Assembly (NCBI RefSeq): GCF_035938995.1
Contig: NZ_DASZGI010000308.1
Coordinates: 1 to 23,751, forward strand
From: DASZGI01 sp035938995
GTDB taxonomy: Bacteria; Actinomycetota; Actinomycetes; Streptomycetales; Catenulisporaceae
Direction: 5' to 3'
DNA: 23,751 bases
Shown in pieces: positions 8,167 to 16,262 of the stretch. The notes under the pieces were generated by a model. The model saw only the letters and a program-made list of their open reading frames with translations, was not told where the DNA came from and ran no database searches. Position 1 is the first letter of the stretch; every line of letters begins with the position of its first letter. The translations under genes were made by a program, and so were the position numbers.

Positions 8167-9345
8167 GTGGATCCGATCAGGAATCCCTACGCGCCAGGGG
8201 CCGGGCAGCGCCCGCCGGAGCTGGCCGGCCGGGACCGGGAACTCGACCAGTTCGACGTCGTGCTCGAACGGATCGCCAAGAACCGCCCAGAGCGGTCCCT
8301 GGTTCTCACGGGCCTGCGCGGCGTCGGCAAGACGGTTCTCCTCAACGCCCTGCGCTCGCAGGCGATCGGCCGGCTATGGGGCACCGGCAAGATCGAGGCG
8401 CGCCCCGACCAGACCCTAAGGCGCCCAGTCGCGGCAGCCCTCCACATGGCCCTGCGCGAGTTGGCCCCCCGCCACCGCGACCCGGAACGGATCGAGTACG
8501 TCCTCTCCGTCGTCAAAGCCTTCGCCCTGCGCGACGCCCCGACAAAGAACGCCCCCCGCTGGCAGCCCGGCATCGACGTCCCCGCGGCCAGGGGCAGAGC
8601 CGACTCCGGCGACATCGAGATCGACCTCACCGAACTCTTTACGGACGCCGCATCCGTCGGCTCAGACCTCGGCGTCGGCATCGCCCTCTTCGTGGATGAG
8701 ATGCAGGACGTCCCCCCGGCCGACCTCTCCGCCCTCTGCGCCGCGTGCCACGAGCTGTCGCAGACCGGCGCCCCCCTGATCATCGTCGGCGCGGGACTTC
8801 CCCACCTCCCCATGCTGCTCTCCAGTTCCAAGTCCTACTCCGAACGTCTCTTCCGCTACCACCGCATCGACCGCCTCGACCGGCATTCGGCGGACCACGC
8901 CCTCACCGCCCCAGCAGCCCGCGAAAACGTGAACTTCACGCCGGACGCCCTTGACGCCCTCTACGACGCAGCCGACGGCTACCCCTACTTCATCCAGGCA
9001 TACGGCAAGGTCACCTGGGATACCGCCCCGGCGACCCCGATCACCGCAGAAGACGTGAAGGTCGCGGCCCCCGACGCGGAAGCGGAACTGGCGGTCGGCT
9101 TCTTCGGCTCCCGCTACGAGCGCGCAACCCCGGCAGAACGCGAGTACATGCGGGCGATGGCCCTCCTCGGTGACGGCCCGGTCGCCACCGCCGAGGTCGC
9201 CACGTCGCTGGGCCGCAGGCCGTCCTCACTCTCCCCGGCCCGCGACAGCCTGATCAAGAAGGGCCTCGTCTACGCCGCAGAGCGCGGTTCGGTGGCCTTC
9301 ACCGTCCCCCACTTCGGCCACTTCCTCCGTTCCCAGCCCGCCTGA
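8167..9345 (+). CDS. AAA/ORC-like ATP-binding protein
   Basis: This is a 392-residue P-loop ATPase. Walker A is GLRGVGKT at 49-56, and Walker B is LFVDEMQD with D177/E178. The opening NPYAPGAGQRPPELAGRD is the conserved N-terminus of an actinobacterial AAA family resembling archaeal Orc1/Cdc6-type ATPases; the C-terminal part (about 315-392) looks like a winged helix (TAEVATSLGRRPSSLSPARDSLIKKGLV). I chose the GTG at 8167 because the family begins with MDPIRNPY; a longer reading from GTG 8125 adds 14 unremarkable residues. The function is not established; a role in DNA or regulatory ATPase activity is plausible. It converges on the RIO-kinase gene. Confidence 0.85.
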   Translation: MDPIRNPYAPGAGQRPPELAGRDRELDQFDVVLERIAKNRPERSLVLTGLRGVGKTVLLNALRSQAIGRLWGTGKIEARPDQTLRRPVAAALHMALRELAPRHRDPERIEYVLSVVKAFALRDAPTKNAPRWQPGIDVPAARGRADSGDIEIDLTELFTDAASVGSDLGVGIALFVDEMQDVPPADLSALCAACHELSQTGAPLIIVGAGLPHLPMLLSSSKSYSERLFRYHRIDRLDRHSADHALTAPAARENVNFTPDALDALYDAADGYPYFIQAYGKVTWDTAPATPITAEDVKVAAPDAEAELAVGFFGSRYERATPAEREYMRAMALLGDGPVATAEVATSLGRRPSSLSPARDSLIKKGLVYAAERGSVAFTVPHFGHFLRSQPA

Positions 9346-9347
9346 CG

Positions 9348-9385
9348 CCCTATACACCCCCACCGCCCCTATACACCCTCACCGC
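9348..9385. repeat. Two tandem 19-bp units between convergent genes
   Basis: The unit CCCTATACACCCCCACCGC occurs twice head to tail with one mismatch, filling the gap between the ATPase stop and the RIO-kinase end. The second copy supplies the TAG stop of the kinase gene (minus strand). Confidence 0.75.
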
Positions 9386-10355
9386 CCATCACCTTCTCTT
9401 CCGCACCCGCACCCGCACCCGCATCCTCTCCACCCTCACCATCACCCCCACCCTCTTCACTTCGCCACCCCAACCCTGCCTCCCCACCCACGTAATCCAC
9501 CATCTCCCGCATCTCCCCCTCCGCATCCCGAAGCCCACGCGCCGCGAACCACGTCCCGATGTTCCTGACGTCGCGCTCCATCAACTCCCGCCCGCGCGGA
9601 TTGACCACGACATCGACAACCTGCGGCAAGTCGATCAGCACCAGCTGACCCTGGTACACCAGCACGTTGTACGCAGACAGGTCGCCATGCGTGAAGCCCG
9701 CACGCGCAAGAGCACCCAGGCCCTCCCGCAGCTGTCCCCACAGGTCGGCCAACGAGTCCGGATCCGGCCGCAACTGCGCAAGCCGCGGAGCCGCACCGCC
9801 GTCCGAATCGCCGATGAACTCCAAAAGCAGATCGGTACCCACGCGCTGCACCGGATAGGGCACCGGCGCCCCAGCCGTCCACAGCCCGCATAGCGCCGCG
9901 AATTCAGCAGCCGCCCACTGCTCGGAAATGAGCTTGCGCCCGAAAGACGTCCGGTTCGCCACGGCTCGGCTCATCCGGGACTCTTTCATGCGCCGTCCCT
10001 CGAGGTACCCGGCGTCCCGGTGAAACAAGCGGTGGTCGGAGCTGCGATACCGCTTCTCGGCGAGTAGAACGGACGGCCCCCCGGGTAATTCCCGCCGGAC
10101 AAGAAAGACCTCCGCCTCCTTCCCCGTCTTCACCACTCCCAGCTCCGTGTCCACGGCGCCTTCAGAGGTGATCACCCAGTCGGGAAGAGGCTCAGGCCCC
10201 ATCTCGCCCTGCCCCCAGGTAGACCACCGGTCCGCCCCCAAAGGCACAGCAAGCGCGTCCTCAAGCTCCACGCGGGCGTTGAGCAAAGAAAGACGCTCAT
10301 GATCAGTCAGCCGCCCCCGCCGCACAGGCAGGTCGGCCTCGTCGTCAAACCGCAT
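9369..10355 (-). CDS. RIO-type serine protein kinase
   Basis: This 328-residue kinase-like protein has the RIO signature: the nucleotide-loop region VVKTGKEAEVFLV at about 74-86, lysine in AEKRYR (K101), the catalytic loop THGDLSAYNVLV (D225, N230) and the metal-binding LIDLPQ (D242). In archaea and eukaryotes RIO proteins act in ribosome maturation; the bacterial role is unclear. I chose the ATG at 10355 because it has a GGGGA ribosome site and starts the conserved RFDDEADLP segment. The frame stays open to 10700, but that extra part is rich in Ser, Phe and Cys and lacks conservation signs. The C-terminal ~30 residues are a Gly/Glu/Ala tail encoded by simple repeats. Confidence 0.87.
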   Translation of the reverse strand: MRFDDEADLPVRRGRLTDHERLSLLNARVELEDALAVPLGADRWSTWGQGEMGPEPLPDWVITSEGAVDTELGVVKTGKEAEVFLVRRELPGGPSVLLAEKRYRSSDHRLFHRDAGYLEGRRMKESRMSRAVANRTSFGRKLISEQWAAAEFAALCGLWTAGAPVPYPVQRVGTDLLLEFIGDSDGGAAPRLAQLRPDPDSLADLWGQLREGLGALARAGFTHGDLSAYNVLVYQGQLVLIDLPQVVDVVVNPRGRELMERDVRNIGTWFAARGLRDAEGEMREMVDYVGGEAGLGWRSEEGGGDGEGGEDAGAGAGAEEKVMGGEGV

Positions 10356-10825
10356 ACGTCGTCCCCGACGCGGAGCAGGCGAAGAATCGTACGAATCAGC
10401 GGAAAAAGAGTGCGAGCGCACCGAGAACTCCAAAACAGAGACAGAAGATGAATCCGCCTCGCCGGAGCAGAAGAAAAATGGAAAATCAGCGCGGACGCGA
10501 GGCGGCTGGACAAGACGTGGCCGAGTCCAGGACAAAGACGTTGGACATCTGGCACCTCCTCCAATCCGCCAAGCGGGAACACAGCCGAAACACAACCAAA
10601 GCCGTGACCAAAGGCCCGCAGCGCACACGAGTCTGGAGCCCTCCACCGCCCCGCCGCAACCCATTTTCCGCGAGCCACAGCTCAGCCCGCCCACCCGCAT
10701 TCGCGCCCGCTACCACCGCGCCATCCGCCCGCCGCGCGGACTACACCGCCCGTCCCGCTACCCGCCGCGCGACCACCCCCGCGCAGCCCACCGCCGCAAC
10801 CGCCCTACCTGCCCTGACTAACCGT
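10356..10825. other. Upstream region of RIO kinase, no supported gene
   Basis: Open frames exist on both strands (for example the in-frame extension of the kinase to 10700 and a plus-strand frame 10448-10912), but their composition is erratic (Arg/Ser/Thr/Pro rich) and none has a ribosome site or family resemblance. The A-rich, lower-GC patch near 10380-10510 probably holds the kinase promoter; I cannot define boxes. Confidence 0.45.
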
Positions 10826-10856
10826 TTGGCCACCCACCCCCCGCACCATGTACACT
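10826..10856 (+). promoter_or_regulatory. Likely promoter of tRNA-Arg(ACG)
   Basis: A TTGGCC box (10826-10831) and a TACACT box (10851-10856) are 19 bases apart, slightly wider than ideal. Transcription would begin near 10863, about 40 bases before the tRNA. Confidence 0.42.
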
Positions 10857-10902
10857 CGACGGGTCGGCCAGCCAAGGCGCTAAACCCTGCTGACGAGACC
10901 CA

Positions 10903-10975
10903 GCGCTCGTAGCTCAACGGATAGAGCATTTGACTACGGATCAAAAGGTTGGGGGTTCGAATCCCTCCGAGCGCG
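10903..10975 (+). tRNA. tRNA-Arg(ACG)
   Basis: The 73-base cloverleaf has acceptor GCGCTCG/CGAGCGC, D-arm GCTCAACGGATAGAGC, anticodon stem TTTGA/TCAAA with loop CTACGGA (anticodon ACG at 10936-10938) and T-arm GGGGG-TTCGAAT-CCCTC. CCA is not encoded. The A34 would be edited to inosine to read CGN codons. The gene composition to its right changes abruptly, making it a plausible integration site. Confidence 0.96.
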
Positions 10976-10994
10976 CAACACCAAGTGGAACCGC

Positions 10995-11037
10995 AGGCCA
11001 GATGGGTAGTTGAAGCCCATCTGGCCTCTTTCTTTGT
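10995..11037 (+). terminator. Strong terminator after tRNA-Arg
   Basis: A perfect 12-bp stem AGGCCAGATGGG/CCCATCTGGCCT with a nine-base loop is followed by CTTTCTTTG. It lies 20 bases after the tRNA. Confidence 0.88.
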
Positions 11038-11430
11038 CTACGGCAGACAGGTCGAAAGGTTGAATCTGTCTGGGCTGGCGTCGCCGCGACCTGCATTTTC
11101 GTCATCGGCAAGCTTTTGAGTCCGGGTCAAAAACTGCCGGCCACCAAGTGGCATCGTGCCTGGTCAGAGTGGGGTGGGCGTCTTTCCAGCGACTGCTTCC
11201 AGTAACGGCTACATCACTCCGCAACGGATCGTCCCACTATTTGGAATATGCGTCACGTAAATTGAGGTATGTGTCAATACACTGATTCGTCTGGCAGTGG
11301 TCGCGATGGGGTGCATGGCCCGCGTCACTGGGCGGGGTGTTAGCGAGCCTGAGCGGGCGAGGCTGTGGATGGCGAGGCGGCGCAGCGGGGCTCAGGGTAA
11401 AACCTGAGCCAGCCGTCCTCGATCTTGCCG
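11038..11430. other. Non-coding stretch with one hairpin at the start of the accessory region
   Basis: I find no gene here on either strand. GC content is visibly lower than in the flanking coding DNA, especially around 11230-11290. A perfect 8-bp inverted repeat GGCTCAGG/CCTGAGCC with a six-base GTAAAA loop lies at 11389-11410 but has no T-tract. I looked for a second copy of the tRNA-Arg 3' end as an attachment repeat and found none in the window. Confidence 0.5.
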
Positions 11431-11770
11431 CTCCAATCGGACACGATGAGGTCCTGCGGTCCTTGCTTGCGCTTGCGGGCCAGGTCAACGGGGCGCGCAA
11501 GGCACAGGAAAGCGTGGAGAGCCGCCTGCGTGACGAGCAACTGATCCGCAAGCCGCATGAGCAGGACTTCAGCGCCGTCTCTACGAGATATTCGAGGCGG
11601 AGTCGATGTGGCACGCGATCTCCGTGCTGCGCGCCTGGATGTACTCCGGCTATGTCTTCACGCCGCTCGCGCGACGTGGTTTCGCGCTGCACCCCACCGA
11701 AGCGGAACTTCGGGAGTTGGCCGACGACTCTGACGTCCGCCAGGATCTGGCGACGAATGCCGCGACGTGA
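11431..11770 (+). pseudogene. Frameshifted remnant of an unidentified gene
   Basis: Two adjoining reading frames show good third-position GC and protein-like sequence. One carries RKAQESVESRLRDEQLIRK up to HEQDF. From about 11570 the other carries RRLYEIFEAESMWHAI and later WMYSGYVFTPLARRGF, ending at the TGA 11768-11770. Restoring a single missing C in GACTTCAGCGC joins them smoothly as HEQDFQRRLYEIF. There is no convincing start codon, so the 5' end is probably lost too. I do not recognise the family; charged helices dominate. Confidence 0.45.
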
Positions 11771-11912
11771 CAACCGACCGTGGACCGACCCGATTTCTGT
11801 TTCGGGGACTGGACTTCTGGATGGCGCGCAGGCCTGATGTCGGCAATCTCCGATCGTGTTGGCTCCCGGTGTTTACAGTGGTCTGAGTCGCTGGGTGAGA
11901 GGGGTCTGTTTC

Positions 11913-14591
11913 ATGGTCATGGTCGGTGTGGATGTCGCGGTCGGATATCTGGCCGGGTGGATCTGGCGTAAGGCTCGGCGGGTGGCCGGGCGTGCGGACG
12001 CGGATCTTGACCAGGTTCTGGACGTCTCTGTCGAGCGTCTTCACCGGGCAGTGGCGACCAAACTCGGCGGCGATGCGGCACTTGAGCAGTTCGAACAGGA
12101 GGCCTCAGCCGACTCGGACGCGCCTTCGGTCCCAGCGCGTACACGCCAGCAGCTTCAGCTTGCCTTGGAGGAGGCGCTCGACCGCGATCCGGAGTTCGCG
12201 GCCGAGTTCGAAAGGCTGGTCTCCCAGGCCAAAGCGGCCGGGCGGCACGCGGCTGGTGTCCGGTGGCGTGGCGGGGGTGGCAGTCGGCGGCGATGTCTCC
12301 ATCAGTGCGCCTCACGGGGTCGCCGCAGGCACAATCCAGGGGCCGGTGGTGGTCTCCAACCCTCCGCCGCCGGGCCCGGCGGCGCACTGATCGGGCCCGG
12401 TGACACAATCCCGTTCGACCTGCGCGATCACGCCGACGACGCAGCACCGATAGTTTTCGCACCGTACGGGGTGGCGATCGGAACGCTGGTGTACCAGCGC
12501 GCACGACGTGAAGGACGCGTCATACGGCTCGGCTCGCGCCCCTCGCATCTCGTAGGTCGCGAGGCGCTGCTCGCCGAGATCCACCGAGGGTTCGCCTCGA
12601 ACCCCGAAAGTCCCCAGATGCGCGTGTTGCACGGACTCGGCGGTGTGGGCAAGACCAGCATCGCCCTGGAGTACGCCCACCGGCACGCACGCGACTACGA
12701 GCTGATATGGCAGTTCAACGCCGAGGACGCCGGCTCACTGGCGGGACAGGTCAGCGAACTGGCTGCGCTGCTCGGCCTGATGAACCCCTTCGAGCACGGC
12801 GACGCGCTCTCCCTCCTGCACGGCGAACTGGCCGGACGTGCACGTCCTTGGCTGCTGCTGATCGACAACGTCACCGACCCCGCCCTGGCCTTCCGCCTGA
12901 CCCCTGCAGCCGGCCCGGGCCACATCCTGGTCACCTCACAGGCCGCCGACTGGCCTCGCGCCACAGCGGTGGAGGTAGCGGTCCTGGACCGCGACGTCGC
13001 GACCGCATTCCTGCTCGACCACACCGCCGACGAGGATCGGCCTGCCGCCGACGAACTGGCCGACGCGCTCGGCCTACTGCCCCTCGCGCTCGCGCAAGCG
13101 GCCGCGTTCCTGCGCAACACCGGACGGCCCCTACGCGACTACCTCCACCTGCTCTCCTCCGACTGTGCACGGCTACTGGCGCGCACCGTTCCCGGCGAGT
13201 ACGGCAAGGCCGTCACGGGGGCCTGGGACGCGGCCATCACCTATCTCAGCCGCTCGGCTCCCGACGCGGTCGACCTGCTGCGCCTGCTGGCGTGCTATGC
13301 CCCCGACGCAATCCCGATCCGCCGCCTGCTTCGTGTTGATCCGGCAACACTGCACGCCATCGACCCGCACCAGGCGGAACAGATCCGGGTCCTGGCCCAT
13401 GACGGGTTCGCGTTGGACGACGCCTTGACCGCGCTGCGAGGGTTCAGTCTGATCAGCGCCCCGGCGAACGGCACAGTTTCGCTGCACCGTCTGGTTCAAG
13501 CAGTCACCCTGGACGCACTCGTCCCGGCCGAACGCGGTGGATGGCGCCAGAGCGCCGCCACACTCTTGCGCGCCGCGCTACCCGGGGAACCGGAATTGCC
13601 CGCGAGTTGGCCGCAGTACGCGGCACTGGCGGCGCACTGCTTCGCGGTGTTCGAGCCCTGGAGCGACGGCCTGTTCGACGTCGCCAGATTCCTGCACGCC
13701 TCCGGCAACTACCGGGAAGCCCTCAACGCGACCGGCCAGGTGGCCGCCGCCCGCGAGCGAGAGCTTGGCCGACAGCACCCCGACACGCTGAGCGCCCGTG
13801 CCTGGCTGGCATGGGCCGTGGGAACCGCAGGCGACGCCGCCCACGCACGTGACCTGTTCGCCGGCCTGCTGGCCGTCAGCGAGCACGTGCACGGATCCGA
13901 ACATCCCGAGACTCTCGCCACCCGCCACAGCCTCGCAGCCTGGACCGGCCAAGCCGGGGACCCCCCGACCGCGCGCGACATGTTCGCTGCCCTGCTCCCG
14001 ATCCGTGAACGCATCCAAGGACCCGAACACGCCAGCACCCTTGCCGCCCGCCACAGCCTCGCACGATGGACGGGCGAGGCCGGGGAGCCCACCACTGCGC
14101 GCGACATGTTCGCTGCCCTGCTCCCGATCCGTGAACGCGTCGAAGGATCCGAACACCCCAATACCCTGATCACGCGCCACAGCCTCGCCTACTGGACCGG
14201 TGAGCTCGGAGACGCCACAGAGGCACGCGAGCAACAAGCCACGCTGCTGCGACTACGCGAACGCATTGAAGGACCCGAGCATCCCCGCACACTGAACACC
14301 CGCCACAACCTGGCCGCCTGGACGGGCGAGGCCGGGGACCCCACGACCGCGCGCGACATGTTTGCTGCCCTGCTCCCGATCCGTGAACGCATCCAAGGAC
14401 CCGAACACGCCAGCACCCTCGCCGCCCGCCACAGCCTCGCGCGATGGACGGGCGAGGCCGGGGATCCCACGACCGCGCGCGACATGTTCGCCGCCCTGCT
14501 CCCGATCCGTGAACGCATCCAAGGACCCGAACACCCTGACACCGTCGCCACTCGGCATGCACTCGAGCTCTGGACCGAACGAGCAGAATAA
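11913..14591 (+). CDS. STAND-type NTPase (NB-ARC-like) with C-terminal TPR repeats
   Basis: This 892-residue protein belongs to the signal-transduction ATPases with numerous domains. Order: an N-terminal helical domain (about 1-110), a linker, an NB-ARC-like NTPase with Walker A GLGGVGKT at 241-248 and Walker B LLLIDN (D318), a helical region with GLLPLALAQAAAFL near 390-403, and a TPR superhelix from about 618 to the end with 42-residue units. Such proteins are inflammasome-like switches in regulation or antiphage defence; the effector output here is not recognisable. I chose ATG 11913 because GAGAGGGG lies eight bases before it; the frame is open to 11856. Residues around 111-158 appear to be in the wrong frame: the +1 frame there has stronger third-position GC and reads SGGVAGVAVGGDVSISAP and later NPPPPGP, typical of the linker in this family. 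The ORF may thus be a compensated frameshift. Confidence 0.82.
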   Translation: MVMVGVDVAVGYLAGWIWRKARRVAGRADADLDQVLDVSVERLHRAVATKLGGDAALEQFEQEASADSDAPSVPARTRQQLQLALEEALDRDPEFAAEFERLVSQAKAAGRHAAGVRWRGGGGSRRRCLHQCASRGRRRHNPGAGGGLQPSAAGPGGALIGPGDTIPFDLRDHADDAAPIVFAPYGVAIGTLVYQRARREGRVIRLGSRPSHLVGREALLAEIHRGFASNPESPQMRVLHGLGGVGKTSIALEYAHRHARDYELIWQFNAEDAGSLAGQVSELAALLGLMNPFEHGDALSLLHGELAGRARPWLLLIDNVTDPALAFRLTPAAGPGHILVTSQAADWPRATAVEVAVLDRDVATAFLLDHTADEDRPAADELADALGLLPLALAQAAAFLRNTGRPLRDYLHLLSSDCARLLARTVPGEYGKAVTGAWDAAITYLSRSAPDAVDLLRLLACYAPDAIPIRRLLRVDPATLHAIDPHQAEQIRVLAHDGFALDDALTALRGFSLISAPANGTVSLHRLVQAVTLDALVPAERGGWRQSAATLLRAALPGEPELPASWPQYAALAAHCFAVFEPWSDGLFDVARFLHASGNYREALNATGQVAAARERELGRQHPDTLSARAWLAWAVGTAGDAAHARDLFAGLLAVSEHVHGSEHPETLATRHSLAAWTGQAGDPPTARDMFAALLPIRERIQGPEHASTLAARHSLARWTGEAGEPTTARDMFAALLPIRERVEGSEHPNTLITRHSLAYWTGELGDATEAREQQATLLRLRERIEGPEHPRTLNTRHNLAAWTGEAGDPTTARDMFAALLPIRERIQGPEHASTLAARHSLARWTGEAGDPTTARDMFAALLPIRERIQGPEHPDTVATRHALELWTERAE
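13890..14588 (+). repeat. TPR-encoding 126-bp tandem repeat array
   Basis: Six units start at 13890, 14016, 14142, 14268, 14394 and 14520 (the last partial). Each encodes a 42-residue TPR of the pattern G-x-EH-x-x-TL-x-x-RH-x-L-x-x-WTG...TARDMFAALLPIRERI. Sequences 378 bp (three units) apart are nearly identical: the roughly 100 bases from 13983 and from 14361 differ at only about three positions. This indicates recent duplication or gene conversion. Confidence 0.85.
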
Positions 14592-14676
14592 GAAGCAGCC
14601 CAGGCCAGGAGCTTGGCGTGCAGATTCAGCACCCTGGCCCTTTCATACCGGGAGAAGCGCCGGGTAGCGCTCGAGG

Positions 14677-15093
14677 ATGCCGAGCGACGAGTTCGCCGCC
14701 GGAGGCCTCAGTCCTGCTCACCTCGCCAGCTTGCGAGCGCCACTTGTTCGTCGTCGACAACGCTCAGGCGAACGTGCGGACCGCCAACCGAGTGCTGTTC
14801 CTCGTGCGGCGGCTGCGCGAGGAATTGGACACGTCGGTCACCGCCCTGGCCACGACCGGGTCGCCGGGCCGGACGCGCGGCGTGCCCTCTACTGGTTCGC
14901 CTGCCTCGGGGCGCTGGAGCTTGACATCCCGCGGCCCTACGCGGACAGGCTGATCGGCTCGGCCACGCTCTGCGAGCTCACGGGTGATCCTCGGCATCCG
15001 CTGGTGGAGCCAAATGACGAGGCTTTGTCGGTCGGCCACCGCACCCGTGCCCGCCTCTTGGTGGACTACGCGCGGCGGCACTGGAACGACTAG
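14677..15093 (+). pseudogene. Small hypothetical gene with two apparent frameshifts
   Basis: The frame opening at ATG 14677 begins MPSDEFAAGGLSPAHLASL. Between about 14745 and 14862 the strongest coding signal moves to the next frame (FVVDNAQANVRTANRVLF and then VRRLREELDTSVTALATTG). It then returns to the first frame (ARRALYWFACLGALELDIP, then SATLCELTGDPRHPLVEPN) and ends at TAG 15091-15093. Joined, the product is about 135 residues, all helical and without a membrane segment. I do not recognise it firmly; it recalls small Streptomyces hypotheticals. The next gene starts four bases downstream, suggesting an operon. Confidence 0.45.
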
Positions 15094-15096
15094 GAC

Positions 15097-15982
15097 GTGC
15101 CGCTGCCGGAGCCGAGCGACAACGTCAACTCATACCTCCAGCACGCTGGCGGCGACCACGTCCGCAGTACCCTGAACGACCTCATCGCGATTAGCGGGCA
15201 CGAAGAGAGCGCTGAACTCTCCCCGCTCTCGCCGCTGTTGCTCTGGATCGGGTGCGACCGCATGGTCGGGCGGATCGAATATCGGACCAGATTCCGCGAT
15301 GAGACGTGGGCCCGGAACTCCGCGGCGGCAGCCTTCGCCGCGATGGCTCTTGCCGAATTCGATCTGGCAGGGGCTTGGGACAGGACCACCGACTTCGTGC
15401 GCAGTAGCTGGGACTGTAGCGATCCGGAACAATTGCCCCGGCCGTGCGGACCCGATCTGGCCGAGCAGCCCCATTTCCTCGCACTGGCTGCGGCGGCGCA
15501 ACCTGGCCACGGGCAGTCGCCGGTCGCTGCACCGCCCGAGAATGCGGACGCCGTTCGTATCCAGCACACATGGATGCTGGGAGTGCTGCTGCGGCTCGAA
15601 GCCTCTGCGCCGCACCTCGACGCCACGCGTCTCGCGCAGCTGCTGGCGATCGCCGAGAATCCCCGGCTGCGGATGATCTAGGGAACTACTACCCGGCTCG
15701 ACTGCCGTGGACCACCGCGTCGGTGATCGCTGGCCTCCACCTGTTCGCGGGAGCGGGGGAGACCATCAGGTCGGCCTGTGAGTGGCTCGCGGCGGATGCC
15801 GAGGATGGTGGGGCGTTCAGCGACGGCTGGCCCAGCGGCGCCGGAGGTTTCCTGTCGGACCTGGCGAGCACCGCTTTATGCGTGTCAGCCCTCGAGCAGG
15901 CGCAATTGACCTCGCATCGGAATCGGGGCCGGAGCCGGAGCAGAATGCGGTACAGCAGCCAGAGTCGGACCATTCGCCCTAG
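15097..15982 (+). pseudogene. Broken helical-repeat (prenyltransferase/cyclase-like toroid) protein
   Basis: The intact first frame (GTG 15097 to TAG near 15681) gives 194 residues ending IAENPRLRMI. Coding signal continues past that stop in another frame (LGNYYPARLPWTTASVIAG, then CEWLAADAEDGGAFSDGW, SDLASTALCVSALEQ) and finally in a third frame (AIDLASESGPEPEQNAVQQP) to the TAG at 15980-15982. Joined it is about 295 residues. The alternating helices and the DGGAFSDGW...TALCVSAL pattern recall the alpha/alpha-toroid repeats of prenyltransferases and squalene/terpene cyclases, but no catalytic DxDD motif is seen. The assignment is weak. One-base indels near 15,670 and 15,900 explain the breaks. 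Confidence 0.4.
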
Positions 15983-16030
15983 CCGATTCATGCCCACCTG
16001 CTTGATGCTTTCGAACAGCTGAGCGCCGAC

Positions 16031-16258
16031 GTGGCGGAAAACATCCGGAAACGGCAGAACCTGCTCGGCCAGATCGAGGACGAGAAGGCGGCGCCGAGTT
16101 CGGCTCAGTTGAAGATGTGGTCCGGGCGCAGGGAAACGCTGGAACAGGTCGCTAGAGCACTCGCCGACGGCAAGTGGATTCGCGCCGCGGACCTGATGAA
16201 TAAGCTGGGGGCGGAGATCTACCGTCTCGGCTGGACCGATCTCGATGCTTCGGGGTAG
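16031..16258 (+). CDS. Small helical/coiled-coil protein, function unknown
   Basis: The 75 residues from GTG 16031 are strongly helical and charged (VAENIRKRQNLLGQIEDEK, RRETLEQVARALADGKWIR, AADLMNKLGAEIYRLGW). The reading frame and protein-like sequence extend upstream to 15983 (HAHLLDAFEQLSAD) without a start codon, so either GTG 16031 is real or the gene once joined the preceding broken one. The stop lies four bases before the next start, arguing for a transcriptional unit. No family is recognised. Confidence 0.5.
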   Translation: MAENIRKRQNLLGQIEDEKAAPSSAQLKMWSGRRETLEQVARALADGKWIRAADLMNKLGAEIYRLGWTDLDASG

Positions 16259-16262
16259 CGGG

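Noticed and set aside
10356..10700. N-terminal extension of the RIO kinase
   Set aside because: The frame is open, but the sequence is unlike the kinase core, and ATG 10355 has a better ribosome site and matches the start of conservation.
11237..11773. 178-residue minus-strand frame next to tRNA-Arg
   Set aside because: The opposite strand has the better codon bias in 11,431-11,770, and this product is Arg/Ser-rich without family features.
13578..14237. 219-residue minus-strand frame over the TPR array
   Set aside because: It repeats with the TPR units only because it is their reverse complement; there is no independent ribosome site or family match.
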